Part shown: in pieces, positions 35,149-42,303 of the stretch
Layout: the number at the start of each line of letters is the position of its first letter
How positions within the stretch are numbered: position 1 is the stretch's first letter
Program-made: the position numbers and the translations under genes
The notes under the pieces: model-generated
Seen by the model: the letters and a program-made list of their open reading frames with translations, nothing else
Database searches by the model: none
What the model was told of the DNA's origin: nothing
Assembly (NCBI RefSeq): GCF_900115005.1
Contig: NZ_FOUY01000035.1
Span: 1-62,368 of the forward strand
DNA from: Pseudonocardia ammonioxydans
GTDB taxonomy: Bacteria > Actinomycetota > Actinomycetes > Mycobacteriales > Pseudonocardiaceae
Length of the DNA stretch: 62,368 nt
Direction of reading: 5' to 3'

Positions 35149-36150
35149 TCAGAATTTCGCGAAGTGGACCCAGCCGGCCTCGCCGTCGTACGGGCGGCCG
35201 TCCACGGTGACGACCGGGCCTGCGTCGTCGACGGCCTCCACCACGCCGATCTCGGCCCACTCCGCGGGCAGCGGCGTGTCCGCCGGGAAGGTCGCCGCGA
35301 GGGCGTGGTCCTCGCCCCCGGTCAGCATCCAGCGCAGCGGGTCGAGCCCCAGCGCGGAGCCGATCTCGGACAGCCGCGCCGGCACCGTGAACGCCCGTGA
35401 CCGCAGGCGCAACGCCACCCCGGACGCGCGTGCCACGTGCGCCAGGTCGGCCAGCAGCCCGTCCGAGACGTCGATCATCGCGGTGGCACCGGCGTCGGCC
35501 GCGGCGGGCCCGGCCGAGTACGGGGGCTCCGGCACCCGGTGGGCGTTGACCAGTGCGGCCGGGGAGCGGAACCCGCGCCCGAGCACGGCCAGCCCCGCGG
35601 CCGACCAGCCCAGCCGCCCGCACACCGCGACCCGGTCCCCCGGCCGTGCGCCGGAGCGCAGCACCGCCTCCCGGCCCTGCAGCGAGCCGAGCGCGGTCAC
35701 CGTCACCACGATCACCGGGCCGGACGTCAGGTCCCCGCCGACCAGCCCGGCCCCGACCGTCGCAGCCTCCGCCCACATCCCGTCGGCGAGCTCCTCGAGC
35801 TGCGCCGCCGGCGTGGTGGACGGGCAGGCCAGGCCGACCAGCAGCGACGTCGGGACCGCGCCCATCGCGGCGACGTCGGCCAGGTTCGCCGCCGCGGCCT
35901 TGCGCCCGACCTGGTCGGGCGAGGACCAGTCCAGCCGGAAGTGCACGCCCTCGACGAGGACGTCGGTGCACGCCACCACCCGGCCGTCCGGGGCGGCGAC
36001 GACCGCCGAGTCGTCGCCCGGCCCGAGCAGGGTCGTGTCCGGCTGGGACCGCCCCGTGGTGACGCGGTCGATCAGATGGAACTCGCCGACCTCACGAAGT
36101 GAGACGCTCGCCTCGGAACCGCCCTCGGGCGTACTCGCGGATGGGGACAC
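35149..36150 (-). CDS. thiL: Thiamine-monophosphate kinase
   Basis: A 333-residue AIR-synthase-like kinase that phosphorylates thiamine monophosphate to thiamine diphosphate. Markers are LLGPGDDSAVVAAPDGR, CTDVLVEGVHFRLDWSS, NLADVAAMGAVPTSLLVG and AMIDVSDGLLADLAHVARAS, followed by LTGGEDHALAATFP. GTG 36150 is chosen because GGAGG lies eight bases upstream; a longer frame up to 36249 would overlap the divergent Lrp-domain gene. ThDP is the cofactor of the enzyme at 12.7 kb, though a link is not implied. Confidence 0.95.
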   Translation of the reverse strand: MSPSASTPEGGSEASVSLREVGEFHLIDRVTTGRSQPDTTLLGPGDDSAVVAAPDGRVVACTDVLVEGVHFRLDWSSPDQVGRKAAAANLADVAAMGAVPTSLLVGLACPSTTPAAQLEELADGMWAEAATVGAGLVGGDLTSGPVIVVTVTALGSLQGREAVLRSGARPGDRVAVCGRLGWSAAGLAVLGRGFRSPAALVNAHRVPEPPYSAGPAAADAGATAMIDVSDGLLADLAHVARASGVALRLRSRAFTVPARLSEIGSALGLDPLRWMLTGGEDHALAATFPADTPLPAEWAEIGVVEAVDDAGPVVTVDGRPYDGEAGWVHFAKF

Positions 36151-36236
36151 GGGGGCTGCCTCCGGTAGGTTCTGCGTCCGACATTCCTGCCGCCAACCAT
36201 CCACCCGTGGCGGCACGTACCGGAAAGGGGCACGCC

Positions 36237-36473
36237 GTGGTGCAGGCATACATCCTCGTCCAGACGGAGGTCGGCAAGGCCGCCGCCGTCGCCTCCGAGA
36301 TCGGGGGGCTGCCGGGGGTCATCTCGGCGGAGGACGTCACCGGACCGTACGACGTGATCGTGCGTGCCGAGGCCGACGACGTCGACGAGCTCGGCCGGCT
36401 GGTCGTGGCCCGGGTGCAGAACGTCAACGGCATCACCCGCACCCTGACCTGCCCCGTGGTCAAGCTCACCTGA
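36237..36473 (+). CDS. Stand-alone Lrp/AsnC ligand-binding (RAM) domain protein
   Basis: A 78-residue protein consisting only of the alpha/beta sandwich of Lrp/AsnC regulators, with no helix-turn-helix. The pattern is AYILVQTEVGKAAAVASEIG, VISAEDVTGPYDVIVRAEAD and a closing VNGITRTLTCPVV. Such stand-alone domains bind small effectors or modulate full-length Lrp proteins. GTG 36237 has GGAAAGGGG upstream; GTG 36240 is the alternative. Its neighbours thiL (divergent) and DUF3515 match the actinobacterial norm. Confidence 0.9.
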   Translation: MVQAYILVQTEVGKAAAVASEIGGLPGVISAEDVTGPYDVIVRAEADDVDELGRLVVARVQNVNGITRTLTCPVVKLT

Positions 36474-36481
36474 GGCCGCTC

Positions 36482-37039
36482 GTGGGGGTCGCGGGGAAGC
36501 GCGGGCGCGGGCCGGTCTCGGTGCCGGTCGCGTTCGCGATCGCGCTGCCGCTGGTCCTCGCGCTGGTCGTCGCCGCGCTGGGGATCCACAGCCGGGTCAC
36601 GGCCGGGCCGGACACCGGCTCCCTCGCCCTCCCCCCGCAGCCCGCACCGCAGGCGTCCACGCCGCAGTGCGACGCCGTGCTGGGCGCGCTGCCGGCGGAG
36701 CTGCCGGGTGATCCCGGCCCGGACGGCGCCGCGCAGCTGCCGCCGCGCGAGCTGGACCCGGCGGTGCCCGGTGCCCGGGCCTGGGTCGCCGAACCGGAGC
36801 CGGTGGTGCTGCGCTGCGGCACCGAGCGTCCCGCGGAGCTGGTGCCCACCGCGTCGCTGATCGTCGTGAACGGGGTGACCTGGCTGCCGCTGAGCGCTCC
36901 CGAGGGGGCGCGCTCGACCACGTACTCGGCCGTGGACCGCCACGTCCACCTGGAGCTGACCGCACCGGCCGAGATCGGCCCCGGCCCGTTGCAGGCCGTC
37001 TCCGACGCGATCTCCGCGACCCTGCCGGCGCAGGGTTAG
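36482..37039 (+). CDS. DUF3515 domain membrane protein
   Basis: A 185-residue protein of unknown function with one N-terminal membrane helix (VPVAFAIALPLVLALVVAAL), then an extracytoplasmic domain with two cysteines (TPQCDAVL and VLRCGTE) that could pair. It matches the actinobacterial DUF3515 family, regularly found between ddl and the Lrp-domain gene. GTG 36482 lies eight bases after the previous stop. It converges on ddl with nine bases between. Confidence 0.85.
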   Translation: MGVAGKRGRGPVSVPVAFAIALPLVLALVVAALGIHSRVTAGPDTGSLALPPQPAPQASTPQCDAVLGALPAELPGDPGPDGAAQLPPRELDPAVPGARAWVAEPEPVVLRCGTERPAELVPTASLIVVNGVTWLPLSAPEGARSTTYSAVDRHVHLELTAPAEIGPGPLQAVSDAISATLPAQG

Positions 37040-37048
37040 CTCAGCAGC

Positions 37049-38140
37049 TCAGCGCAGGCCGGTCCCCCGGGCCAGCGCCGTCTCCACCAGCGTGGTCAGC
37101 AGCTCGGAGTACTCCAGGCCGGTGACCGCCCACATCTTCGGGAACGCCGAGCTCGGGGTGAACCCGGGCATCGTGTTGACCTCGTTGACCGTGATCCGGG
37201 GCCCGTCGACGCCCTCGTCGGCGACGAAGAAGTCGACGCGGGCCAGGCCCTGCACGCCCAGCGCGCGGAACGCGGTGATCGCCTTCCAGCGCACCGAGTC
37301 GGTGATCTCGTCGTCGAGCTTGGCCGGGATGTCGAGCTCGGACACGTCGAGGTACTTGGACTCGAAGTCGTAGAACTCGCCCGAGTAGCGCAGCTCGGCG
37401 GGCAGGCTGGCGCGGACGCTGCCGTCCGGGAACTCCAGCACCGCGCACTCGACCTCGCGCCCCGGCACGGCCGCCTCCACCAGCACCTTCGGGTCGTGCT
37501 CGCGGGCCTGCGCGATCGCGGCGTCGAGCCCGGCCGGGTCGGTCACCCGGGTCACGCCCATCGACGACCCGGCGCGGGCGGGCTTCACGAACAGCGGCAG
37601 GCCCAGGCGGTCCCGGTCGGCGAACCCGATGTCGGTGCCGGGCCGGAGCACGACGCCGTCGGCGACGTCGATCCCCTCGGCGCGCAGCAGCTTCTTCGCG
37701 AACTCCTTGTCCATCCCGACGGCCGAGGCCAGTACGCCGGCACCGACGTAGGGGACACCGGCCATCTCGAGCAGGCCCTGGATCGTGCCGTCCTCGCCGA
37801 ACGCGCCGTGCAGGATCGGGAAGACGACGTCGACCCCGGCGAGGGCCTCCCCGACGGCGTCGCCGTCGAGCCGCACCAGCCCGCGGCCCGGCTCACCGGG
37901 CAGCACCAGCGCGTCGGCGGCCGCGTCGACCTCGGGGAGCTCACGACCGGAGATCGTCAGCTGCTGCGGGTCGGACGGGCCGACCACCCACGCACCGTCA
38001 CGGGAGATCCCGACCGGGATCACCTCGAACCGCTCCGGGTCCAGGTGGGTCAGCACGCTGCCCGCGGAGACGCACGAGATCGCGTGCTCGGAACTGCGGC
38101 CGCCGAAGACGACGGCCACCCTGACCCGGTCGGAGCTCAT
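37049..38140 (-). CDS. ddl: D-alanine--D-alanine ligase
   Basis: A 363-residue ATP-grasp ligase that makes D-Ala-D-Ala for peptidoglycan. Markers are VAVVFGGRSSEHAISCVSAG, VVFPILHGAFGEDGTIQGLLE, LPLFVKPARAGSSMGVTRV, GREVECAVLEF, ARVDFFVADEG and the Mg-binding VNEVNTMPGFTPSSAFPKM. The ATG at 38140 gives the normal start; an in-frame upstream ATG at 38167 is not supported. The serine-type HISCxSA/AxSA pattern is typical of ordinary Ddl rather than VanA-type ligases. Confidence 0.97.
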   Translation of the reverse strand: MSSDRVRVAVVFGGRSSEHAISCVSAGSVLTHLDPERFEVIPVGISRDGAWVVGPSDPQQLTISGRELPEVDAAADALVLPGEPGRGLVRLDGDAVGEALAGVDVVFPILHGAFGEDGTIQGLLEMAGVPYVGAGVLASAVGMDKEFAKKLLRAEGIDVADGVVLRPGTDIGFADRDRLGLPLFVKPARAGSSMGVTRVTDPAGLDAAIAQAREHDPKVLVEAAVPGREVECAVLEFPDGSVRASLPAELRYSGEFYDFESKYLDVSELDIPAKLDDEITDSVRWKAITAFRALGVQGLARVDFFVADEGVDGPRITVNEVNTMPGFTPSSAFPKMWAVTGLEYSELLTTLVETALARGTGLR

Positions 38141-38191
38141 GGGCCACGAGGGTATGCCTCGCCGCACGGGCCCCCCGCAGCCGGGGAGCGG

Positions 38192-39865
38192 TCAGTCGCC
38201 GGTCAGCAGCGCCAGCGCCGTGTGCAGTTCGGCGCGGGTTCCGGCGGCGTACCCGACGACCAGTCCGGAGGCGGCCGGTTCCGCCGGACGGCCTCCGGTC
38301 ACGCTCCGACCGGTACCCTCCCGGCCGCCGGTGAAGTGGTCCGCCGTGGAGTGGTCGGCCGTGGAGTGGTCAGCGGTGGCGTAGTCGGCGAGCCCGCCCA
38401 CGTCCACCCCCCGCTCGCGGGCGGCCGCGATCGCCTCGGGCTCGTCGGGCAGCGGCACCACCAGGTGGGCACCGGCCGGGTCGCCCTGCACGGCCCAGCC
38501 GGCGCGGGTCGCCGCGGCGACGACCAGCTCGCGGCGTTCGCGCAGCTCGCGACGCAGGCGTCGCAGGTGGCGGGACAGGTCGCCGCCGGCGGCCAGCGCG
38601 GCGAACACGCGCTGGCCCGCGGGGGACGGCCGGGTCCCGGTCCGCTCGCGCAGCTCGCGCCAGGCCTCGAGGACCGGCCGCGGCGCGACCGCCCAGCCCA
38701 CCCCGAGCGTCGGACTCACGATCTTGCTCGCGGTGCCGAGGTGCACGACACGGTCCGGCGCGAGCGCGGCGAGCAGCGGCAACGGGGCGACGTCGTAGCG
38801 GAGCTCGCCGTCGTAGTCGTCCTCGATCACCAGCAGGTCCTCGTCGCGGGCCCGTTCGAGCAGGGCGACCCGGCGCGGCGCGGCCAGCCGCACCGCGGTC
38901 GGGAACTGGTGGGCCGGGGTCGTGTAGACGGCCGCGCAGCCGGCCGGGATCGCGTCGACCACCAGGCCCTCGTCGTCGACGGGGACGGGGACGACGCGCA
39001 GGCCCGCGGCCCGCAGCGCACCGACCGCCCGCTGGTAGCCGGGGTCCTCGACGGCCACCGTGGCCCCCGCGGGCAGCAGCCGGGCGAGCTCACCGACCGC
39101 GGCCGAGGTGCCCGCCGTGGCGAGGACGTCCGCCGGGGTCAGCCCGCGGTGGCGCAGCAGGTGCTCGACGACGGCGTCGCGGAACTCCGGCAGGCCGTCC
39201 GGCCGGGGCACGTCGTCCGGGCCGGCACCGCCGGCGGCCCGCCAGGCCCGCCGCCACGCGGCCCGGTCCAGGGCCGCGGTGCACGGACGCCCGGGATCGA
39301 GCCGGTACCGCCCGCCACCCGGCTCCGGCCGCCCCGGGGCATTCGGCCGCCGGGCACTCGCCCGCCCCGGGGCACTTGCCCGTGCGGCGACGACCGCGGG
39401 GCCCCACGCGCGTGCCGATCCGGTGAACGAGCCCGGTCCGGTCGCTGCCCCCGGCCCGGCTGCGCCCTCTGGACCGGCAGTTGCCGGCCCGATGGCGACT
39501 GCCGTCGGCGCGGGCACCGGGCCGACCGCGGCCGCCCCCGGATCACGCCGGCCCCCGACCGGCCCGCCCGCGGAGCCGCGGCGCGCCGCGGGCGACACCC
39601 CGCGGGGCACCGCCGTCACGTAGGTGCCCGCTCCGACCCGGCCCTCGACCCACCCCTCGGCGAGCAGCTGGTCGTAGGCGGCCGAGGTGACCGTCCGGCT
39701 GAGCCCGAGCGCGGTGGCCAGGGCGCGGGTGGAGGGCAGGCGGTCACCGGGGCGCAGGGCCCCGCCGGCCGCAGCCGCGCGCAGGCCGTCGGCGACCTGG
39801 ACGGCGAGCGACGCCCCGGCCGCCCGGTCGATCATGATCGGCAGATCCACGCCCACCGCGACCAT
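38192..39865 (-). CDS. MocR/PdxR-type regulator (GntR HTH fused to aminotransferase fold)
   Basis: A 557-residue MocR-type regulator. The N-terminal GntR winged helix has LRPGDRLPSTRALATALGLS and AYDQLLAEGWVEGRVGAGTYV. The C-terminal fold type I aminotransferase domain has the PLP lysine in HLGTASKIVSPTLGVGW and the ligand ASP in VIEDDYDGEL. An Ala/Pro/Gly-rich linker of ~100 residues separates the domains, and a tandem TADHS repeat lies near the C-terminus. PdxR-like members respond to pyridoxal phosphate and control vitamin B6 genes. It is divergent from a pyridoxamine-oxidase-like gene, a plausible target. Confidence 0.93.
   Translation of the reverse strand: MVAVGVDLPIMIDRAAGASLAVQVADGLRAAAAGGALRPGDRLPSTRALATALGLSRTVTSAAYDQLLAEGWVEGRVGAGTYVTAVPRGVSPAARRGSAGGPVGGRRDPGAAAVGPVPAPTAVAIGPATAGPEGAAGPGAATGPGSFTGSARAWGPAVVAARASAPGRASARRPNAPGRPEPGGGRYRLDPGRPCTAALDRAAWRRAWRAAGGAGPDDVPRPDGLPEFRDAVVEHLLRHRGLTPADVLATAGTSAAVGELARLLPAGATVAVEDPGYQRAVGALRAAGLRVVPVPVDDEGLVVDAIPAGCAAVYTTPAHQFPTAVRLAAPRRVALLERARDEDLLVIEDDYDGELRYDVAPLPLLAALAPDRVVHLGTASKIVSPTLGVGWAVAPRPVLEAWRELRERTGTRPSPAGQRVFAALAAGGDLSRHLRRLRRELRERRELVVAAATRAGWAVQGDPAGAHLVVPLPDEPEAIAAARERGVDVGGLADYATADHSTADHSTADHFTGGREGTGRSVTGGRPAEPAASGLVVGYAAGTRAELHTALALLTGD
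38336..38380. repeat. 15-bp tandem repeat, 3 copies, inside the MocR gene
   Basis: Three copies of GTGGTCGGCCGTGGA-like units encode STADH/ATADH on the minus strand. The unit is a multiple of three, so copy-number change keeps the frame. Confidence 0.8.
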
Positions 39866-39885
39866 CGACGTCACCGGCCTTCTCG

Positions 39886-39898
39886 ATTCCCGGGGAAT
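39886..39898. promoter_or_regulatory. 13-bp palindrome in the mocR-PNPOx spacer
   Basis: ATTCCC-G-GGGAAT is a perfect dyad in the 74-base divergent spacer between the MocR gene start (39865) and the flavin-split-barrel gene (39940). It is a candidate binding site for the regulator itself. Confidence 0.4.
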
Positions 39899-39939
39899 TG
39901 GCCGTTCCAGGATGCCACTCGACGGCACACGCTGGACCC

Positions 39940-40572
39940 GTGACGCTCTCCACCACCGCCAGGAGCACGCTCGGCCGCAATCGCGACCGGGCGGCGACCG
40001 ATTCCGCCGAGCTGCACGCCGTCCTCGACGAGGGCCGCGTCTGCCACCTCGGCTTCGTCCGCGACGGCGCACCCGTCGTCCTCCCCACGGCCTACGGCCG
40101 CGACGGCGACACCCTCTACCTGCACGGCTCCAGCGGCGCGCGCTACCTCGCCGGTGACGAGCTCCCCTGCTGCGTCACCGTCACCCACCTCGACGGGATC
40201 GTGCACGCCCGCGCCGTCATGCACTTCTCGATGAACTACCGCAGCGCGGTGGTGCACGGCGTGGCACGCAAGGTCACCGACCCGCACGCGCGGTGGCACG
40301 CCCTGCGCACCATCGTCGAGCACCTGACACCCGGCGCCTGGGAGCACGCCCGGCACCCGGATGCCAAGGAGCTCGCCGCCACCGTCGTGTTCGCCCTCGA
40401 CCTGACCGAGGCCAGCGTGAAACGCCGCTCCGGACCGCCGTCCGACGACGACGCCGACGTCTCCGCCGATCTCGCCTGGGCCGGCGTCGTGCCGGTCAGC
40501 ACCGTGACCGGGATCCCGGAACCCGCCCCTGACCTGCCCGGACACCGCGCACTCCCACCCCACCTGGGGTGA
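39940..40572 (+). CDS. Pyridoxamine 5'-phosphate oxidase-family (FMN split-barrel) protein
   Basis: A 210-residue member of the FMN-binding split-barrel group (NimA/PNPOx-like). The core is LDEGRVCHLGFVRDGAPVVLPTAYGRDGDTLYLHG, followed by CVTVTHLDGIVHARAVMHFSMNYRSAVVHG. It binds FMN or a related flavin cofactor; some relatives are true PNP oxidases, others reduce nitro compounds or bind haem/F420. GTG 39940 is chosen because a longer frame from 39898 would cover the divergent palindrome. The linkage with a PdxR-like MocR gene supports a B6-related role but does not prove it. Confidence 0.87.
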   Translation: MTLSTTARSTLGRNRDRAATDSAELHAVLDEGRVCHLGFVRDGAPVVLPTAYGRDGDTLYLHGSSGARYLAGDELPCCVTVTHLDGIVHARAVMHFSMNYRSAVVHGVARKVTDPHARWHALRTIVEHLTPGAWEHARHPDAKELAATVVFALDLTEASVKRRSGPPSDDDADVSADLAWAGVVPVSTVTGIPEPAPDLPGHRALPPHLG

Positions 40573-40576
40573 TCGG

Positions 40577-40601
40577 GTCACCGGTTCGGGTGACGTAGTC
40601 T
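40577..40601 (+). promoter_or_regulatory. inverted repeat and -10-like box upstream of mscS
   Basis: GTCACC (40577-40582) and GGTGAC (40589-40594) form a dyad directly before a TAGTCT -10-like box (40596-40601), 83 bases ahead of the mechanosensitive channel gene. The dyad could be an operator or a weak terminator of the preceding gene. Confidence 0.35.
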
Positions 40602-40683
40602 CGGCACCGGCGTCACGGGGCTCCCCGGCCCCGGCCGCTCTCGCCGCCGAGAACGCCGCCCTCACCGCCCCCGAGGAGGACGC

Positions 40684-41706
40684 GTGACGATCATCCCGCC
40701 CGCCCCCGTCCAGTCCGCGCTACCGATGCCCGACTGCGTCGGGGACGCCGGCTCCTGGTGCTCGACGCTCTACCGCTGGACCAACAACGACTTCCTGGCC
40801 CAGCACGCCGACACCATCGTCGGGAAAACGGTCTCGATCACGATGATCGTCGTGATCGCCGTCCTGTTCCGCTGGGTGGCCCACCGCGCCATCGCCCGCC
40901 TGGTCGACGGCGCCACCAACGGACGGTTCACCGCGCTGATCGGACGTGCCCGCCGGCTGCGCCGCACCGACCGCGGCGAGGGAGCGAGGAGCAACGCGCC
41001 GGGGTCGCAGCGCCGGCTGCAGCGGGCCCGGACGATCGGCTCGGTGCTGCGCTCGATCGTCTCCGCGGTCGTGCTGCTCGTCGCGGTGATGATGGTGATG
41101 AACGAGCTCGGCTACCCGCTCGGCCCGCTGCTGGCCGGTGCGGGCGTGCTCGGCCTCGCCATCGGGTTCGGTGCACAGAACCTCGTGCGCGACTTCCTGT
41201 CCGGGATGTTCATGCTGCTCGAGGACCAGTACGGCGTCGGCGACATCGTCGACGTCGGCGAGGCCATCGGCACGGTCGAGTCGGTCGGCCTGCGGATCAC
41301 CACGATCCGTGACCTGCAGGGCACCGTCTGGTACGTCCGCAACGGCGAGATCCTGCGGGTCGGGAACATGAGCCAGGGCTACGCGGTGGCCGTGGTCGAC
41401 CTGCCCGTCGCGCACCGCGCCGACATCGAGGAGGCCACCGAGCTCGCCGGGACGACCGCCACCGAGCGGGCCTCGCAGGCCGACATCGTCGACGACGTCC
41501 TGGAGGCGCCGGAGGTGCTCGGCGTCGACAAGATCAGCCCGGAGGGCGTGACCCTGCGGATCACCGTGCGGGTCAAGCCCGGCAGGCAGTGGGCGGTCAA
41601 GCGTGCCCTCAACGGTGCGATCACCGACGCGTTCGACGACCACGGCGTGCCGCGCCCCCTGCTGTTCGCCGGCAGCCTGGACGGGCGTGCCCAGCAGCAG
41701 AACTGA
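40684..41706 (+). CDS. Small-conductance mechanosensitive channel (MscS family)
   Basis: A 340-residue MscS-type channel releasing solutes on osmotic downshock. It shows two N-terminal membrane helices (ITMIVVIAVLFRWVA and IVSAVVLLVAVMMVMNELG) and the pore helix with Gly/Ala packing (PLLAGAGVLGLAIGFGAQNLVRDFLSG). The beta domain follows (EDQYGVGDIVDVGEAIGTVE and VWYVRNGEI). The cytoplasmic C-terminus is standard. Start at 40684 with GAGGAGGA just upstream. The loop between helices 1 and 2 is highly basic. Confidence 0.93.
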   Translation: MTIIPPAPVQSALPMPDCVGDAGSWCSTLYRWTNNDFLAQHADTIVGKTVSITMIVVIAVLFRWVAHRAIARLVDGATNGRFTALIGRARRLRRTDRGEGARSNAPGSQRRLQRARTIGSVLRSIVSAVVLLVAVMMVMNELGYPLGPLLAGAGVLGLAIGFGAQNLVRDFLSGMFMLLEDQYGVGDIVDVGEAIGTVESVGLRITTIRDLQGTVWYVRNGEILRVGNMSQGYAVAVVDLPVAHRADIEEATELAGTTATERASQADIVDDVLEAPEVLGVDKISPEGVTLRITVRVKPGRQWAVKRALNGAITDAFDDHGVPRPLLFAGSLDGRAQQQN

Positions 41707-41734
41707 ACCGCAGGGGAACTGAGAGACTGACGAC

Positions 41735-42118
41735 GTGAGTGCACCGCAGAACTTCTACGCCGAGGTGGGTGGGGCCCCGGTCTTCCACCGGATCGTCCAC
41801 CGGTTCTACGAGGAGGTCGCCCGGGACGAGATCCTGCGCCCGATGTACCCCGAGGAGGACCTGGGCCCGGCCGAGGACCGGCTGCGGATGTTCCTCGAGC
41901 AGTACTGGGGCGGGCCGCGCACCTACTCCGACCAGCGAGGGCACCCGCGACTGCGGATGCGGCACGTCCCGTTCAAGATCGGGCCGATCGAGCGGGACGC
42001 GTGGCTGCGCTGCATGCAGATCGCGGTCGACGAGGAGAACCTCGCGCCCGCGCACCGCGAGCAGCTCTGGAACTACCTGCAGTACGCGGCGATGAGCATG
42101 CAGAACTCGGAGTTCTGA
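41735..42118 (+). CDS. glbO: Group II truncated haemoglobin (TrHbO type)
   Basis: A 127-residue globin very close to mycobacterial GlbO. Haem-pocket residues can be placed by alignment from memory: Tyr25 (B10), Tyr38 (CD1), the proximal His77 (F8) in RMRHVPFKIG, and Trp90 (G8) in RDAWLRCM. The block RLRMFLEQYWGGPRTYSDQRGHPRLRMRH is essentially invariant in this group. Proposed roles include oxygen or NO handling and peroxide chemistry. Start at 41735, 28 bases after mscS; co-transcription is possible. Confidence 0.95.
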   Translation: MSAPQNFYAEVGGAPVFHRIVHRFYEEVARDEILRPMYPEEDLGPAEDRLRMFLEQYWGGPRTYSDQRGHPRLRMRHVPFKIGPIERDAWLRCMQIAVDEENLAPAHREQLWNYLQYAAMSMQNSEF

Positions 42119-42303
42119 CTCGCATGTCGTCATTGTCACCAACAGTGACTCCCTAATCGGCTGAATGGCCGCCGAACGGGTGGTATTTGGCGCTGATCCG
42201 CGTCGAAGCGGCTCTCGTCGTGACCGAATGCGTCCGGGCTCGTTGAACCGGACGCCGCCCCGGAGCTTCGGGCGGCCCGTAGTCGCCCGTCTGGGGGTTC
42301 ATC

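Noticed and set aside
42254..42276. Riboswitch or terminator upstream of the DivIVA-like gene
   Set aside because: GCCGCCC/GGGCGGC forms a hairpin, but there is no U tract and the surrounding 185 bases do not match a riboswitch core that I know.
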